A stretch of DNA of 64,000 nt from CAWDDA01 sp963813345. GTDB lineage: Bacteria; Acidobacteriota; Blastocatellia; RBC074. The stretch's first letter is position 1. The number at the start of each line of letters is the position of its first letter. The DNA lies in NCBI GenBank assembly GCA_963813345.1, contig CAWEYR010000033.1, positions 1 to 64,000 on the forward strand, written 5' to 3'. Below the pieces are notes generated by a model. That model was not told the DNA's origin and did not search any database. It worked only from the letters and a program-made list of their open reading frames with translations. The position numbers were made by a program, and so were the translations under genes. Positions 10,674-21,197 of this stretch are shown piece after piece.

Positions 10674-10865
10674 CTTCATTCCTCCATGAAAGGTAACTGG
10701 AAACTTCGCTTCAGATTTGGGTGGTCTTCGCTCGTCGAGAGGCCCCAACCGACCACGAGCGATTCCTTGCTGTCTTGTCATTGCCAGGAAACCCGTTGCG
10801 AGTCCCCGGTTGGCGTGGCTACTACAGGATGCCTGTGTACCGCAAATGCTGCACACTGTCAATCG
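10674..10865 (-). promoter_or_regulatory. Leader between regulator and receptor genes
   Basis: A 190-base gap separates the RpiR-type regulator stop from the receptor start. It holds a GGAGG ribosome site immediately before the receptor start and no credible small gene. A promoter and an operator for the upstream regulator would be expected here, but I see no convincing box pair or inverted repeat. Confidence 0.35.
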
Positions 10866-11828
10866 TCACGACAAATGCTGCATTACCTGCAAATCTCCAT
10901 TGGACCCTTTCGGTTCCCGATACCAGCGCGGTCCAGAGGCGTATTCCTTGTCAGTCGGCCTTAGCCGGGTAAGTGCGCGCTTGGGATCGATATGAGAGCA
11001 AGCGACGTGGATGGCGTTGATCGCCGCCGTCGGAGCGACGTACGAATTAAGAAAAGATGGACTGACTACCGAAGCAACCAGATGGTGGTCGCAGTAGCGT
11101 GCTATTGGCGTCGTGTGGCTGTCAGTAATCCCAAAGGTCGGGACGTCCCGTTTTCTTGCCCACAGCACTGCCTCGACCGTATCCCTCAGGCATTGCCCGA
11201 AGCTGATGGCTACAAGAACATCTTTCGGGGTTAATACCTTAACTTTGTTTTGCAGATTCCCAGTGCTTCCCGCGGTCGCCTCAGCATCGAACCCGAGCGT
11301 CGACAATCCGTAAGCCAGGTAAACGGCCAGCGAAGCAGCAAAGTCTAACCCGACAACGAGAACTCGGCGAGAACGCTTGATCAGCTTAGCCAGTTCGACT
11401 ATGCGATGTCTGTCCAGATCCGATTTCAAGGTGTTTATGTTCTCCAGCGCCTTCTCTAAAGCGTGATCGATGTGATCTGCGATACTTCGCTTCTCTCTGG
11501 TGGCCGCTTTCAAAACCGTGTAGGGCGTTATTCCTGAAACGAAGTGATGTCGGAGGTCCGCTGCGAAATCAGCATAACTCTGGTAACCCAGCACCTGAGT
11601 GGCTCGCAGGATGGTCGTGGCATCGACTCGATAGCGTTTGGCCAATTCGCGGGAAGAGAGAAAACAAGTCTCTTCTGCTGAGTCAAGGATGGCTCGGACC
11701 AACTGCAGGCGGCGAGGGTTGAGCCGGGATTGCGCCTCGGCTAAGCGGCTCTCGAGTGCTGACCCCTTCCCGTCAGAGTTACGAGAACCATTGACAACCT
11801 TCTGTATCTTCTTGCGCGACCTGCTCAT
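10866..11828 (-). CDS. MurR/RpiR family transcriptional regulator (HTH + SIS)
   Basis: DNA-binding regulator of 320 residues that senses a phosphosugar. The N-terminal RpiR helix-turn-helix covers about residues 30 to 105 (SRELAKRYRVDATTILRATQVLGY) and the SIS sugar-isomerase domain about 130 to 275, with the sheet strand RVLVVGLDFAASLAVYLAYGL and the ISFGQCLRDTVEAV phosphate loop region. There is a basic N-terminal extension (MSRSRKKIQK). The gene is intact, starts with ATG at 11828, and points at the TonB-dependent receptor 190 bases downstream, its most likely target. The usual SIS serine-rich loop is only partly kept (SFGQC), so ligand preference is open. Family confidence is high; the regulated pathway is inference from position. 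Confidence 0.9.
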   Translation of the reverse strand: MSRSRKKIQKVVNGSRNSDGKGSALESRLAEAQSRLNPRRLQLVRAILDSAEETCFLSSRELAKRYRVDATTILRATQVLGYQSYADFAADLRHHFVSGITPYTVLKAATREKRSIADHIDHALEKALENINTLKSDLDRHRIVELAKLIKRSRRVLVVGLDFAASLAVYLAYGLSTLGFDAEATAGSTGNLQNKVKVLTPKDVLVAISFGQCLRDTVEAVLWARKRDVPTFGITDSHTTPIARYCDHHLVASVVSPSFLNSYVAPTAAINAIHVACSHIDPKRALTRLRPTDKEYASGPRWYREPKGSNGDLQVMQHLS

Positions 11829-11988
11829 TTCTCACCTCTTGCAAAATGAATCGGGTAATTTGAGAGAACGTTTCTGGAGTGAAGATAGCAAATCGAGGTT
11901 GGCCAAACAACATTCGTTGCAGCGATTATAGCGTCGTTGACTTTTCTGCAGCATCTGCGGTACATGCAATCGCAGTTGCGCCCAGGCG

Positions 11989-12099
11989 AGCGCCGGTCTC
12001 CAGACCGGCCACGAGCCGCGAAGCGTGCGAGTAGTGGAGAGTCCTTGTGCTGAATACTCGCACGCTTCGCGGCTCGTGGCCGGTCTGGAGACCGGCGCT
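11989..12099. repeat. Perfect 45-bp inverted repeat
   Basis: Arms 11989-12033 and 12055-12099 match base for base as reverse complements around a 21-base loop. Each arm contains the smaller palindrome GCCGGTCTCCAGACCGGC, so the element can fold as one long hairpin or as two small ones. It lies in the divergent gap between the RpiR regulator and the tricorn gene. No gene is inside. Confidence 0.95.
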
Positions 12100-12199
12100 C
12101 CCTGGAGCAAGCCAGCAACCCTCCCTCACGGTCGGGCTACTGACACGCTTGGCGCTGGCGGGTAGTGACCCAACACATGAACTTCCTGGGAGCTTACTT

Positions 12200-15100
12200 A
12201 TGAAAGCACGACTTCTATTTTTTGCCCTGTTGCTCTCCATCGTCGTCCCATCCACGATAACGGCGCAAGGGACGCGTTTGCTTCGCCACCCGACCGTTAG
12301 CCGCGAACTGGTGGCTTTTGCCTACGCAGGAGACTTGTGGCTGGTGTCGCGAGACGGTGGCCAGGCGCGGCGCATCACCTCTACTCAGGGAGTCGAAGCT
12401 GATCCTTACTTTTCTCCCGACGGGTCTAAAATCGCTTTTAGCGCCACCGTTGCGGGGAATACGGACGTGTACGTTGTGCCAACCACGGGTGGCAACCCTC
12501 AGCGTTTGACCTATCATCCCGGCCCTGACCGAGCGCGGGGCTGGACGCCTGATGGCCGTCGTGTTGTCTTCGCGGCGGGGCGGATTACTGCGCCCCAGCC
12601 ATACTTCCGGCTCTGGACGATCGGGCTGGAGGGCGGATTGCCGGAGGCATTGCCAATGCCTCGCGCTTTCAGCGGCTCCTACTCCCCAAACGGCCTCCGT
12701 ATTGCCCATGAAGAATTCTCAACGGCGTTCATTCCCGCCTGGCACGAGGCCAGCCACTGGCGGCACTACCGCGGTGGCCGCACACATCCAATCCGAGTCA
12801 TGACTCTGGCCGATCACTCCATCGAGAAGCTGCCCTGGACCAATAGCAACGACACCAATCCGATGTGGATCGGCAATACGATCTACTTCCTCTCCGATCG
12901 CAATCACGTCGTCAACCTCTTCGCTTACCGCACGGACACAAAGCAGGTCACGCAGCTTACGCGTCACGATGACTTCGACATCATGAACGCATCGGCAGGT
13001 TCCGACGCAATCGCCTACGAACAGGCAGGCTATGTTCATCTGCTCGACGCAAAAACCGGGCAGACGCGCAGACTGAACATCGAGGTGACCGGTGACCTGC
13101 CCTGGACGCGCCCACAATTCAAGAAGGTAGTCAGTATGATCCGCAACGCGGCGCTTTCTCCGACCGGCGTGCGAGCGGCCTTCGAAGCGCGCGGCGATAT
13201 TTTCACAGTTCCCGCAGAAAAGGGCGATTACCGAAATCTGACTCAAAGCGCGGGCGCGCATGATCGCAGTCCGTCGTGGTCCCCTGATGGCGCCCAACTC
13301 GCCTGGCTTTCAGACTCGAGCGGTGAGTATCAACTGATCCTCGGCGATCCGCTCGGTGTGGCGGCACCGCGTTCAATTTCGCTCCCATCCACGGCATTTT
13401 TCTCCGCCCCTGCCTGGTCGCCTGATGGCACACAGATTTTGCTTCAGGATAACCACAGAAACCTTTGGATTATCGAAGTCGCCACCGGCAAGACGACGAA
13501 GATTGATTCCGACAATTATCCTGATCCTGGTCGCTCGTTCGATGCAGCGTGGGCGCCGGATTCAAAGTGGGTCGCTTACTCAAGGAATCTGCCCAGCCGT
13601 CTGCGTGCGATCTTCATCTATTCGCTGGCTGAGAAAAAGAGTCATCAGATTACGGACGGGATGGCAGATTCAATCTCGCCGGCCTTCGATGCCGGAGGTA
13701 AATATCTTTACTTCATGGCGAGCACGAACTTTGGGCCGAGCACCAGTTGGCTCGAAATGAGTTCGATCGATCGCCCGGTGCGCCGCGCAATCTATCTCGC
13801 CGTGCTTGGAGCGAACGAGCCCTCGCCACTCTTGCCGGAAACCGGCGACGAGCCGCAGCGACCCGCGCCACGCGAAGAATCTCGCTCCGAAGCCCCGCCA
13901 CAACCGTCACCTGCCGCGCCCCGGACCGTAAATGTTCGCGTTGACTTCGATCGAATCGGACAAAGGATCATTTCCGTGAACATACCGGCCGGTGATTACA
14001 ACAATCTCACGGCGGGCGCAGCCGGAAGTTTTTACTACACTGAACCGATTCTGACGTCAGCTGCTACTCCCGGAGCCGTCGTCACTTCGCTTACAGCGAT
14101 ACCAGCTCAGTGCTCGGACTGCCGCGCCTGTCCTTGAAGGAATTCGCTCGTACTCGCTCTCGCATGACAGGAAGAAGCTTCTCTATCAAGCTGCTGCCGG
14201 GGGCGGAACCAATTGGGGAATAGTTGCTACCGATCGTCCGGCGCCCGTAAGGGTTGGCGATGGCCCGATAAACCTGGCGCAGATGGAGATGCGCATCGAT
14301 CCTCGCGCTGAGTGGGAACAGATTTATCGGGAGACGTGGCGCATTCAGCGCGAGTATTTCTACGATCCTAAATTTCAAGGGAATGATTGGCAGGCAATCT
14401 TTGAGAAGTACCGTCCGTTGCTTGCTTTCGTCGGCCATCGCGCTGACCTCGGATATCTCATCGCAATGGTTGGCGGAGAACTGGCGGTGGGCCACTCTTA
14501 TCTGCAGGGCACCGGCGACGTCCCGGGTGAAGATCCCGTGTCGGTTGGTTTGTTAGGAGCGGACTTTGGGATTGAGAACGGACGTTATCGAATCAAGCGC
14601 ATCTACACCGGCGAGAATTGGAATCCCGAGCTGCGCGCGCCGCTCAGCGCGCCCGGCATTCAAGTGGCCGAAGGAGATTACGTTCTCGAAGTAAATGGCC
14701 GCGCGCTCGCGCCGCCGGCGAATATCTACAGCTTATTCGAGGGCACAGCCGGAAGGCAGACTCTAATCAGGATCAGCAAGACTCCCTCGACGGAAGGCTC
14801 ACGCATAGTGACTGTGATTCCAGTCCCCAGCGAAGATGCTCTTCGCGCACGAGCATGGATCGAAGACAATCGCCGTCTGGTTGACAAGCTTTCGGGTGGG
14901 CGCCTTGCCTACGTTTGGCTCCCAAACACGGCTGGTCCTGGTTACACCGCTTTCACGCGGTACTACTATGCGCAACAGGACAAGGAGGGCGCGATCATTG
15001 ATGAACGTTACAACCAGGGCGGCCAGGTGGCCGATTACATCGTCAACGAGTTGGATCGCAAACTGATGGGTTTCTTTGCGCAACGTGACGGCGAGCCGGC

Positions 15101-15530
15101 GACCTCTCCAATCGCGGGAATCTATGGGCCCAAGGTAATGATCATCAACGAGTCGGCGGGCTCAGGCGGGGATGCCTTGCCATACATGTTCCGCCAGCGG
15201 AAGCTCGGGCCGCTGGTGGGGACGCGCACCTGGGGCGCGCTGGTCGGTACGCTCGGAGTGCCTCCGACGATTGACGGCGGGGGCATCACGGCACCCTCTC
15301 TGGCGTTCTACGACCTGACGGGAAAGTGGGCCGTGGAGAACGAAGGCGTCCCACCGGACATCGAGGTTGAGTACACGCCCGCCGAAGTAAACAAAGGCCG
15401 CGATCCTCAGCTTGAGCGGGCGGTGCAGGAGGCCCTGAAGCTGCTCGAGCAGAATCCGGTGCGGCGAGTGCCGCGACCTGCCTCAATCAACCGCGTGTCG
15501 AAGGGACAGGGGGGTCAGGAGAAACCGTGA
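12200..15530 (+). CDS. Tricorn protease homologue (secreted, S41-type)
   Basis: Large protease of about 1110 residues that degrades peptides released by other proteases. The start at 12200 has GGGAG seven bases upstream and gives the signal peptide MKARLLFFALLLSIVVPSTITAQ, so unlike archaeal tricorn it is exported. A six- to seven-bladed PD40/WD-type propeller follows (repeated FSPDGSKIAF, WSPDGAQLAW patterns), then a second propeller, a helical C1 domain, a PDZ domain (about 14640-14790) and the C2 catalytic domain. Catalytic elements are visible: VGHSYL for the His-bearing segment (14488-14505), NESAGSGGD with the nucleophile Ser (15151-15177) and ENEGVPPD with the Glu (15337-15360). One frameshift lies near 14075. 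A Pro/Arg-rich linker precedes the break. The assignment is firm. Confidence 0.92.
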
Positions 15531-15577
15531 CCAACTGAGACGGGTTCAAACAACGAAAACAATTATTGTTCGACTTG

Positions 15578-17733
15578 TTAACGAATATTGACACGAACGG
15601 TATTGGCAGCTCGCCCATCAACCGATAACGTGACGTCGACCTCGCCACGCCCGATGAGAGCGCGCGAAAGCCGCACGTTGACCTGATCGAGGCCGACGAA
15701 TCCTGGCGCGGCTTCAGCCGCGAGCACTTCGCTCGCCAGCCCGCCGATCGTCGCGCTTACATTGGTAAGCGAGCTGCGGAACCTGATCCCGGTTCCGTAG
15801 AGGACAAGAAAGACCTGATCGGTACTCGGACCGAGGTCGATAGGAACAGGACGAAGCGACCGAGCGCAGAGTCGAATTTGCGACTGGCTCGTAGCTCTGC
15901 GCGCCGCTTCCCTTGAGACGGAAAGCGAGCGCGGCCGGGACGCCTCCTCCATCAGCGTTGGCGGTGAACAGGCCCGGCGCGACATTCGCGATCATCACGC
16001 TGCACGCCGCGACTATTCCATTTCGATTTACCAAAACTGTCGCCTCGCCGAGCGCTGTGCCCGCCGGGACCTGAAAGTTGATCTGACCTGGCGAGACGTA
16101 GAAAAGCGGCGCGAACCGCCTCGTGCCCAGGCTGTCGAAGACACGCACGTATGTGTCCCCCAACGTCGTCGGCAGCGGCAGTTCGGCTGCGCTCAGAGCC
16201 TCACTCGACAGATTCCTGCCGAAACCGGAGACGATCGATTCCGGCGCCTGCTGAGTGCCGTCGTAGCTGGCCGCCGAGACGGTCACCATGCAATTGTTCT
16301 CGAAGAAATAGACCTCGCCCTGATCGGCATTGCCTCCTGCTGAATGAGCCAATGATCAGGCCGTCCTGGCCGAAGGCGACACTGCAGCCAAAATTATCGG
16401 ATGATCGCCGTTGACGGGCGAAATAAGCGGCGGCCGAATTGTCCAGACCGTACCGCTGCGTAAAAAGAGCAAGGTCTTTCCGCTCGGAATTATCTGCGAC
16501 GCACCAACCAGGGCGAGGTCGCCTCTGAGCTGCGACGGAGATGCCGAAGAAATCGTCGGGGGCGCCATATACTCTCGGTCAGTTTGCTCTGAAACAGCCA
16601 GACCGGATTGAGCCGCGTACCACCACGCACAAAGACATAGGCTGAGCCCTGGCTCTGGTTGAAGTTCCGATCTGGTCGTAGGGCGCGCCGACGAGCGCGG
16701 TGCCGCCATCGATCGCAACCGACGGAGCCAAATCTGTCACTCTGCGTCGCCGTCGCTGGCAATCAACTTCGGGTGCGGCCGCAGAGGAGGGTTCGAGTCG
16801 CCGAAGATATAGGCCGAACCTTGATCACCGTTGGGCCCAATTGTATCACCCGGCGCGCCGGCCAGCAGCACGAAGCCCGAGAGCGCGACAGATGAACCCA
16901 ACAGGTCACCTGCTGCGCCATCCTCTGCCGTCAGTTTGACCTCCTGCGTCCAGACCGGGCGCGCGACGGCCGGAAACGGTAGACTGCCCCTTGGTTCCGC
17001 CTCCCATTGATGTCGGCGGTCACTGCACCGACGGCCACATTCTCTCCGCTGATCGCCACCGAATAGCCGAAAAGATCCGCCGCCGCGCCGTCGTTGGCCA
17101 GCAAGCGCTGCTGCTCAAGCCACGAGCCGCCATTATTGAAGATAAACGTATGCGGCGCCTTGATCGGTGACGGCGCCGATGTTGTTCCCCGGCGCACCAA
17201 CAACGATGTAATTGCCGCTGATTGCGACCGAGCAGCCGAAGTTATCGTCCGGCGCACCGTCGCTCGGGAATAGTCGCGCCCGCTCATTCCACTTTCCCCA
17301 TTACGCACAAAGACATAAGCTGTACCCTGGCGTTCCACCGGTCCGAGAGTGTCGTCCGGAACGCCGACAACGATGGTGTCACCATCGATCGCCACCGCCT
17401 GGCCGAAGCTATCGAAACTGGTGCCATCCGAAGCATGAACCACTGTCGCCCAACAAAACCGCAGGATGGGTCGTCATTCGCGGACTCGCCCCGGCGCGCC
17501 TCCCGGACCGCGGCCGCCAGCGCGGGGTAGAGTCCCTGCCCTTTCAGATACTCGATAGCCGCGGCGCCATTCAGTGCCGGCGCCTCGAGGGAGCGGCCGG
17601 ACGTTGTCTTTGCGCGCCAGAGCGAATACGAAAGCGCAATGATAAGGAGGAGCGTCAGGACGAACAGGAGATGGACCGTTGTCCGGCGCAATCTGCTTGA
17701 CGCAAAACCCAATTTATAGGAGTTGACGCTCAT
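15578..17733 (-). CDS. FG-GAP repeat protein with Solibacter-type C-terminal domain, copy A
   Basis: Surface or secreted protein of about 715 residues. The N-terminus (start 17733) has one membrane anchor (VHLLFVLTLLLIIALSYSLW) followed by an ALNGAAAIEYLKGQGL segment. The middle is a beta-propeller made of FG-GAP-type units with the pattern AIDGDTIVVGVPDD...GTAYVFVRNG, about seven copies. The C-terminus from about 16290 (VSAASYDGTQQAPESIV) to NTVRVNIR is the acidobacterial C-terminal domain catalogued as TIGR03437, whose role is unknown. At least four frameshifts occur (near 17450, 17180, 16760 and 15880). A close paralogue lies at 22414-24564; comparison of the two allows the frames to be reconstructed. 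Ligand is unknown; such propellers often bind calcium and partners. Confidence 0.8.
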
Positions 17734-18055
17734 CCAGCCTCCAGTCAGGCCAAGCGAGATTCAACATCGAATCTCAAAGAGGGAAGTTGTTGAAATCCCG
17801 CGTATTACTGCCGGACCGAAATTCTTTCCTGGGGGCGGGCAAATCCATGTCAACTGGAAGTGTTGAAAGAGGTGCTGAGTGCTGGGTGCTTGATCGGCCA
17901 GTCGATCGAAGATAGCAGCGGGGAACTGACGCAGGCGGAATGCGACCACAAGCATTCAGCTATGGGCCCGAGAAAGTGATCGGCACTCCGCCGGGCGCAC
18001 GAACGTTGTTAACGTCACACCCGCCATGATCCACATCGTCTGAGTACCGTCTGGA
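17734..18055. other. Gap with block shared with the upstream region of copy B
   Basis: No gene seen. Bases about 17761-17865 align with 24672-24779 upstream of the paralogous FG-GAP gene (shared landmarks GGGAAGTTGTTGAA, then CCGAAATTCTTT). The block therefore duplicated together with the gene and probably holds its promoter. The rest of the gap shows nothing I can interpret. Confidence 0.55.
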
Positions 18056-18295
18056 TCAATCCCGAGTGTCGCGCCGAAACAGGGCGTGGACGGTACCTAG
18101 CAATCGCCATCGCTTGATCACGATTAGCTTGATGGCGGCCAGAATGATCACGCCCGCAATCAATCCGGCTGAAAGGACCAGGTGTGACGTAACGTAGTAA
18201 AAGATGATTCCGTGCACAGCGATAACCACGAGTACTGCTAACAACACCCAAATGCCCTTACGAAATACGCGATGTGCTTTCATTTTGGTGATCAT
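18056..18295 (-). CDS. Small two-pass membrane protein
   Basis: A 79-residue protein with a basic N-terminus, two hydrophobic helices (GIWVLLAVLVVIAVHGIIFYY and SAGLIAGVIILAAIKLIVI) and a basic C-terminal tail, so both ends are probably cytoplasmic. It begins with ATG at 18295, overlapping the end of the methyltransferase gene by four bases, which argues strongly that it is a real, translationally coupled gene. Its role is unknown; two-helix proteins coupled to a methyltransferase may tether it to the membrane, but this is inference. Confidence 0.7.
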   Translation of the reverse strand: MITKMKAHRVFRKGIWVLLAVLVVIAVHGIIFYYVTSHLVLSAGLIAGVIILAAIKLIVIKRWRLLGTVHALFRRDTRD

Positions 18296-18933
18296 CTTGA
18301 AGGCGCCGTCGCGAGTGCAAACTGCATATTCTTCACTCCCAGCGCACCGCTTTCGACGATTTTCAGGCCGGCATCGCTTAGAACGGCAATTATGTCGGCT
18401 AGGCTGACGGAACCGTGGCGGCGGTGAATGCGCGCCAGAAGGCCTCTCTCTTTGCCTGGAGTCCCAAAGTCAACTGCGAGCACCCGTCCGCCCGGCTTTA
18501 GAACTCTTCGCATCTCGCGGGCGCACTGTGTCCGCGCTTCTCTGGGAAGGTGGTGGAGCATCAACGTGCTCAGAACCGCGTCAAAATACCCATTGGGAAA
18601 CGGAAGCGCTTCGACTACACCATGGTTAAAGACAACGTCGACTCCTGACTTTTTCGACTTCGTGCTTGCCCGGGCGATCATCTCCGGTGATGCGTCGATT
18701 CCATATACTCTGCCGTTTGGGCCGACACGCCATTTAGCAGCGATGGCGAGGGTTCCAGTCCCACAGCCCACATCCAATACGCGGTCGCCCAATTGAAGGC
18801 GCGCCAGGTCTACAACCTTCTCGCGAAAAGCCCTTTCCCGCCCGCGCATCATCAGCCAGGCGAGAATGTCGTAGTAGCGAGCGGTGCCTAGACCAAGCCA
18901 CTCGTGCGGGGCGTTAGGTCCGTTGCCCAACAT
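18292..18933 (-). CDS. Class I SAM-dependent methyltransferase (UbiE/Methyltransf_11-like)
   Basis: A 213-residue methyltransferase. Motif I VLDVGCGTG is at residues 52-60, the acidic loop YGIDASPEM at about 77-85, and motif IV/post-I with LSTLMLHHLP and RRVLKPGGRVLAVDFG follows, all as in the UbiE-related family that methylates small molecules or lipids. The ATG at 18933 has AAGGAGG 12 bases upstream, which is long; a better-spaced ATG at 18939-18941 opens a frame that ends after eight codons, so a one-base error near the start is possible. It is cotranscribed with the downstream two-helix protein and divergent from the TetR gene. The substrate is not predictable. Confidence 0.85.
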   Translation of the reverse strand: MLGNGPNAPHEWLGLGTARYYDILAWLMMRGRERAFREKVVDLARLQLGDRVLDVGCGTGTLAIAAKWRVGPNGRVYGIDASPEMIARASTKSKKSGVDVVFNHGVVEALPFPNGYFDAVLSTLMLHHLPREARTQCAREMRRVLKPGGRVLAVDFGTPGKERGLLARIHRRHGSVSLADIIAVLSDAGLKIVESGALGVKNMQFALATAPSR

Positions 18934-19006
18934 TCGTCATAATGTCCTCCTTCTAAAATGCCAGGTGCTCAAAGTATCGTTCTCCTTTTAATATACGTTT
19001 GGAAAA

Positions 19007-19702
19007 GTGGCTGTTGAAGAACAACCAATTCGATCTGTGCGATTTCGAACAATATCAATCTTTTGTTCGTTATCTTCCGTGTTGAGAACTAACGTGACAC
19101 TACAAAAACGGGTCAAGGATCGGCGGATTCAAAAGACGGAGACCCTTTTGCGCGACGCTCTCACATCCTTGATCCGCGAGAAGTCGTATGACTCCATTGT
19201 TGTAAAAGAGATTCTAGATCGCGCCAACGTTGGCAGATCAACCTTTTACACCCACTTCCGCGACAAAGACGAGCTGCTGGCCAGCAGCATTCACGAAATG
19301 CTTCGCTCCGCTGGATCGACGCAGTTGCCTTCCTCGTCCAGGCCGTACGAAAAGCTCATTTTCTTCAGCCTTCCCATCTTCGAACATATCCACCAACATC
19401 GACATGAAGATCGGCGCGCGGACGACGCGAGGATGAGCAGTCGAAGTCTCGCTATCCTTCACGAGCGCCTTCAAAACGTGCTGGTTGAGTTGATCGGCGA
19501 TGACATTGAGCAAGGTTCTCGAGGTCGGCGAATCCCTGCAGGCCAGATTCCATCGAATGTTCTGGTCAACTACATAGCCTCGACATTCGTTCTCGTACTG
19601 AACTGGTGGGTAGAGACTGATAGCCCGCTAAATCCGAAGGAAGTCGATGATTTGTTTCGCGCGCTCGTCCTGCCGACGCTGGTTACGACCTTGGGGTGTT
19701 AG
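19007..19702 (+). CDS. TetR/AcrR family regulator
   Basis: One-component repressor. The N-terminal helix-turn-helix lies at about residues 38 to 85 (LLRDALTSLIREKSYDSIVVKEILDRANVGRSTFYTHFRDKDELL), with the recognition segment VGRSTFYTHF typical of the family; the C-terminal ligand-binding domain of about 140 residues ends in a helix containing WWVETDSPL. The GTG at 19007 has only a weak ribosome site, and the first 29 residues do not resemble the family; the GTG at 19094 (VTLQKRVKDRR) gives a conventional N-terminus and may be the true start. It is divergent from the methyltransferase pair, which it probably controls. A 73-base intergenic gap would hold both promoters and the operator. Confidence 0.88.
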   Translation: MAVEEQPIRSVRFRTISIFCSLSSVLRTNVTLQKRVKDRRIQKTETLLRDALTSLIREKSYDSIVVKEILDRANVGRSTFYTHFRDKDELLASSIHEMLRSAGSTQLPSSSRPYEKLIFFSLPIFEHIHQHRHEDRRADDARMSSRSLAILHERLQNVLVELIGDDIEQGSRGRRIPAGQIPSNVLVNYIASTFVLVLNWWVETDSPLNPKEVDDLFRALVLPTLVTTLGC

Positions 19703-19865
19703 GAGCCTAATCCTACCGTCCCGTCGCGTCCAGTTGGCCAAGATATGACATCAACTTTGTTAGCAAGGGGGAATCGTGGCACTTGTTGAAAGTAATTTGT
19801 ACAGTGCTCACTGACGCGTCGCGTTGGGCGGCTTAGGCGATAGAAGTTTTGTAGGACCGAAGAGC

Positions 19866-20364
19866 ATGACAACCCAACCACTGAGGCGTCGCTCACCAAG
19901 CACGGCGCAGGACGTTGCAATTCTCGGTATCGTTCGACCGCCGCTCGTGTATCTGATGTCGCTCGTCTCAGGGGCGGTGCTCCAACTCGCCAGACCATTG
20001 CCATTCCTTCCTGGAGCGCTCGCCGTGCCGCTCGGAGTGTTTCTCGTCGTAGTTGCCGTTGCGCTGTTCTCCTACTCGGTTGCGGAATTTCGGGCGGGCG
20101 GCACACCGGTACCGGCCCGAAAGCCCACGACCGTGGTCGTCCGCACTGGGCCTTATCGCTAGCCGAAACCCGATCTATTTGGCGTTCTCGCTGTTACAGC
20201 TGGGCGTCGCGATTTGGGTCAACAGCGTGTGGTTGCTGACCGCTCTCGCCGCAGCGGTGGCGATCATCCACCACATCGCCATACGGAGAGAAGAGGAGTA
20301 CTTGGAACAGAAATTCGGTGCGGAGTACTTGGACTATAAAGCTTCCGTTCGCCGCTGGCTGTAA
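19866..20364 (+). CDS. Isoprenylcysteine carboxyl methyltransferase-like membrane protein, one frameshift
   Basis: Integral membrane protein of about 165 residues with four hydrophobic helices and the ICMT/PEMT C-terminal signature. The first frame carries VAEFRAGGTPVPARKPTTVVVRTGPYR, and after a one-base slip near 20160 the next frame continues SRNPIYLAF and the closing block REEEYLEQKFGAEYLDY, which binds SAM in this family. Both halves are needed for a functional protein and they join without loss, so a sequencing error is likely. Bacterial members methylate unknown small molecules, or are named for NnrU-like functions; none can be assigned here. The ATG at 19866 is chosen over the upstream TTG because the family starts shortly before the first helix. 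Confidence 0.78.
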
Positions 20365-20607
20365 GTCGACCAACAATCGCCTGAAGCGAAGCGGCAAATG
20401 GAGCGGGGGCCAGCTCAAGCGTCTCGACCTTCATCGAGCAACTTCATGGAGAGAACATCGTATAAGCTCATATTTGCGGGGAGTTGGGTTTAATCGCCGA
20501 TAGATACTGTCCTCTGCTCGAACAAGGCTCGTCGATCAGTTAGGCGCTATGACACCAGAGAAAACATGCCGTTCGATCGCTCGTAACGCTGGTCGCAGGG
20601 AGCAACT

Positions 20608-21125
20608 ATGAATCTAACAGACATCAAACATCTATTCGATTACACGGAATGGGCAAACGGTCGGGTCATCGACGCAGTGTCGAAGTTATCCGACGAAGAT
20701 TTTCGCCGCGATGTTCGCACCAGTCACACTCGATTTTTGGAACCTTGTTGCATATGGCGGGCGCGGAATAGATCTGGCTGGAAAGGTGGAACGGCCGGTC
20801 ACCAGCTAAAGATCGAGGCGTGGCCGTTGTGGACAACGGAATCGTGCGCGAATCTCGAGATCCTGAAAGAACGTTGGCGCGATGTGATTGATCGTCGCGC
20901 TCACTTTATTTCTGAGCTTGATGAAGAGCGACTGGGCGCCGAGCTGCCATTTAAGCTCCTCAGCGGCGAACCGAGTTCAATGCGGCTGTCGATCAAATGC
21001 AGCACGTCGCCAATCACGCAACGATGCATCGCGGTCAAATCGTAGGGATGATTCGCCAGATCGGCGTTGAACCGCCGCCGACGGATTTGATTTTTTACTT
21101 GCGGTCAGATATATCGCCGAAATGA
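20608..21125 (+). pseudogene. DinB-family protein, frameshifted with an internal stop
   Basis: Four-helix-bundle metal-binding protein of the DinB/YfiT type. The N-terminus MNLTDIKHLFDYTEWANGRV with the metal-ligand region is intact. Then the frame slips at about 20735; the continuation TLLHMAGAE is followed by TAG where the family has Trp (EWIW), and WLERWNGRSPAK comes next. A further shift returns to IEAWPLWTTESCANLEILKERW, and a last one near 20975 gives the C-terminal HVANHATMHRGQIVGMIRQIG with two metal-ligand histidines. Three shifts plus a nonsense codon in 170 residues is dense even for this contig, so either real decay or a poor stretch of sequence. It ends at TGA 21123-21125. Confidence 0.65.
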
Positions 21126-21197
21126 GTCCGCGGCCCGACCGATTGCCGTGTTTTGCTTGTAGTCATAACTAGCGTCCTCACAGTTCTCTGCACACTC

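Noticed and set aside
7608..10964. Many open frames on + across the TonB-dependent receptor gene
   Set aside because: They are antisense shadows of a GC-rich gene; their translations have no protein-like pattern while the - strand reads as a continuous receptor.
15531..15577. AACAATTATTGTT palindrome between the convergent tricorn and FG-GAP genes as terminator
   Set aside because: The stem is only six A/T-rich pairs with no T-run; too weak to call.
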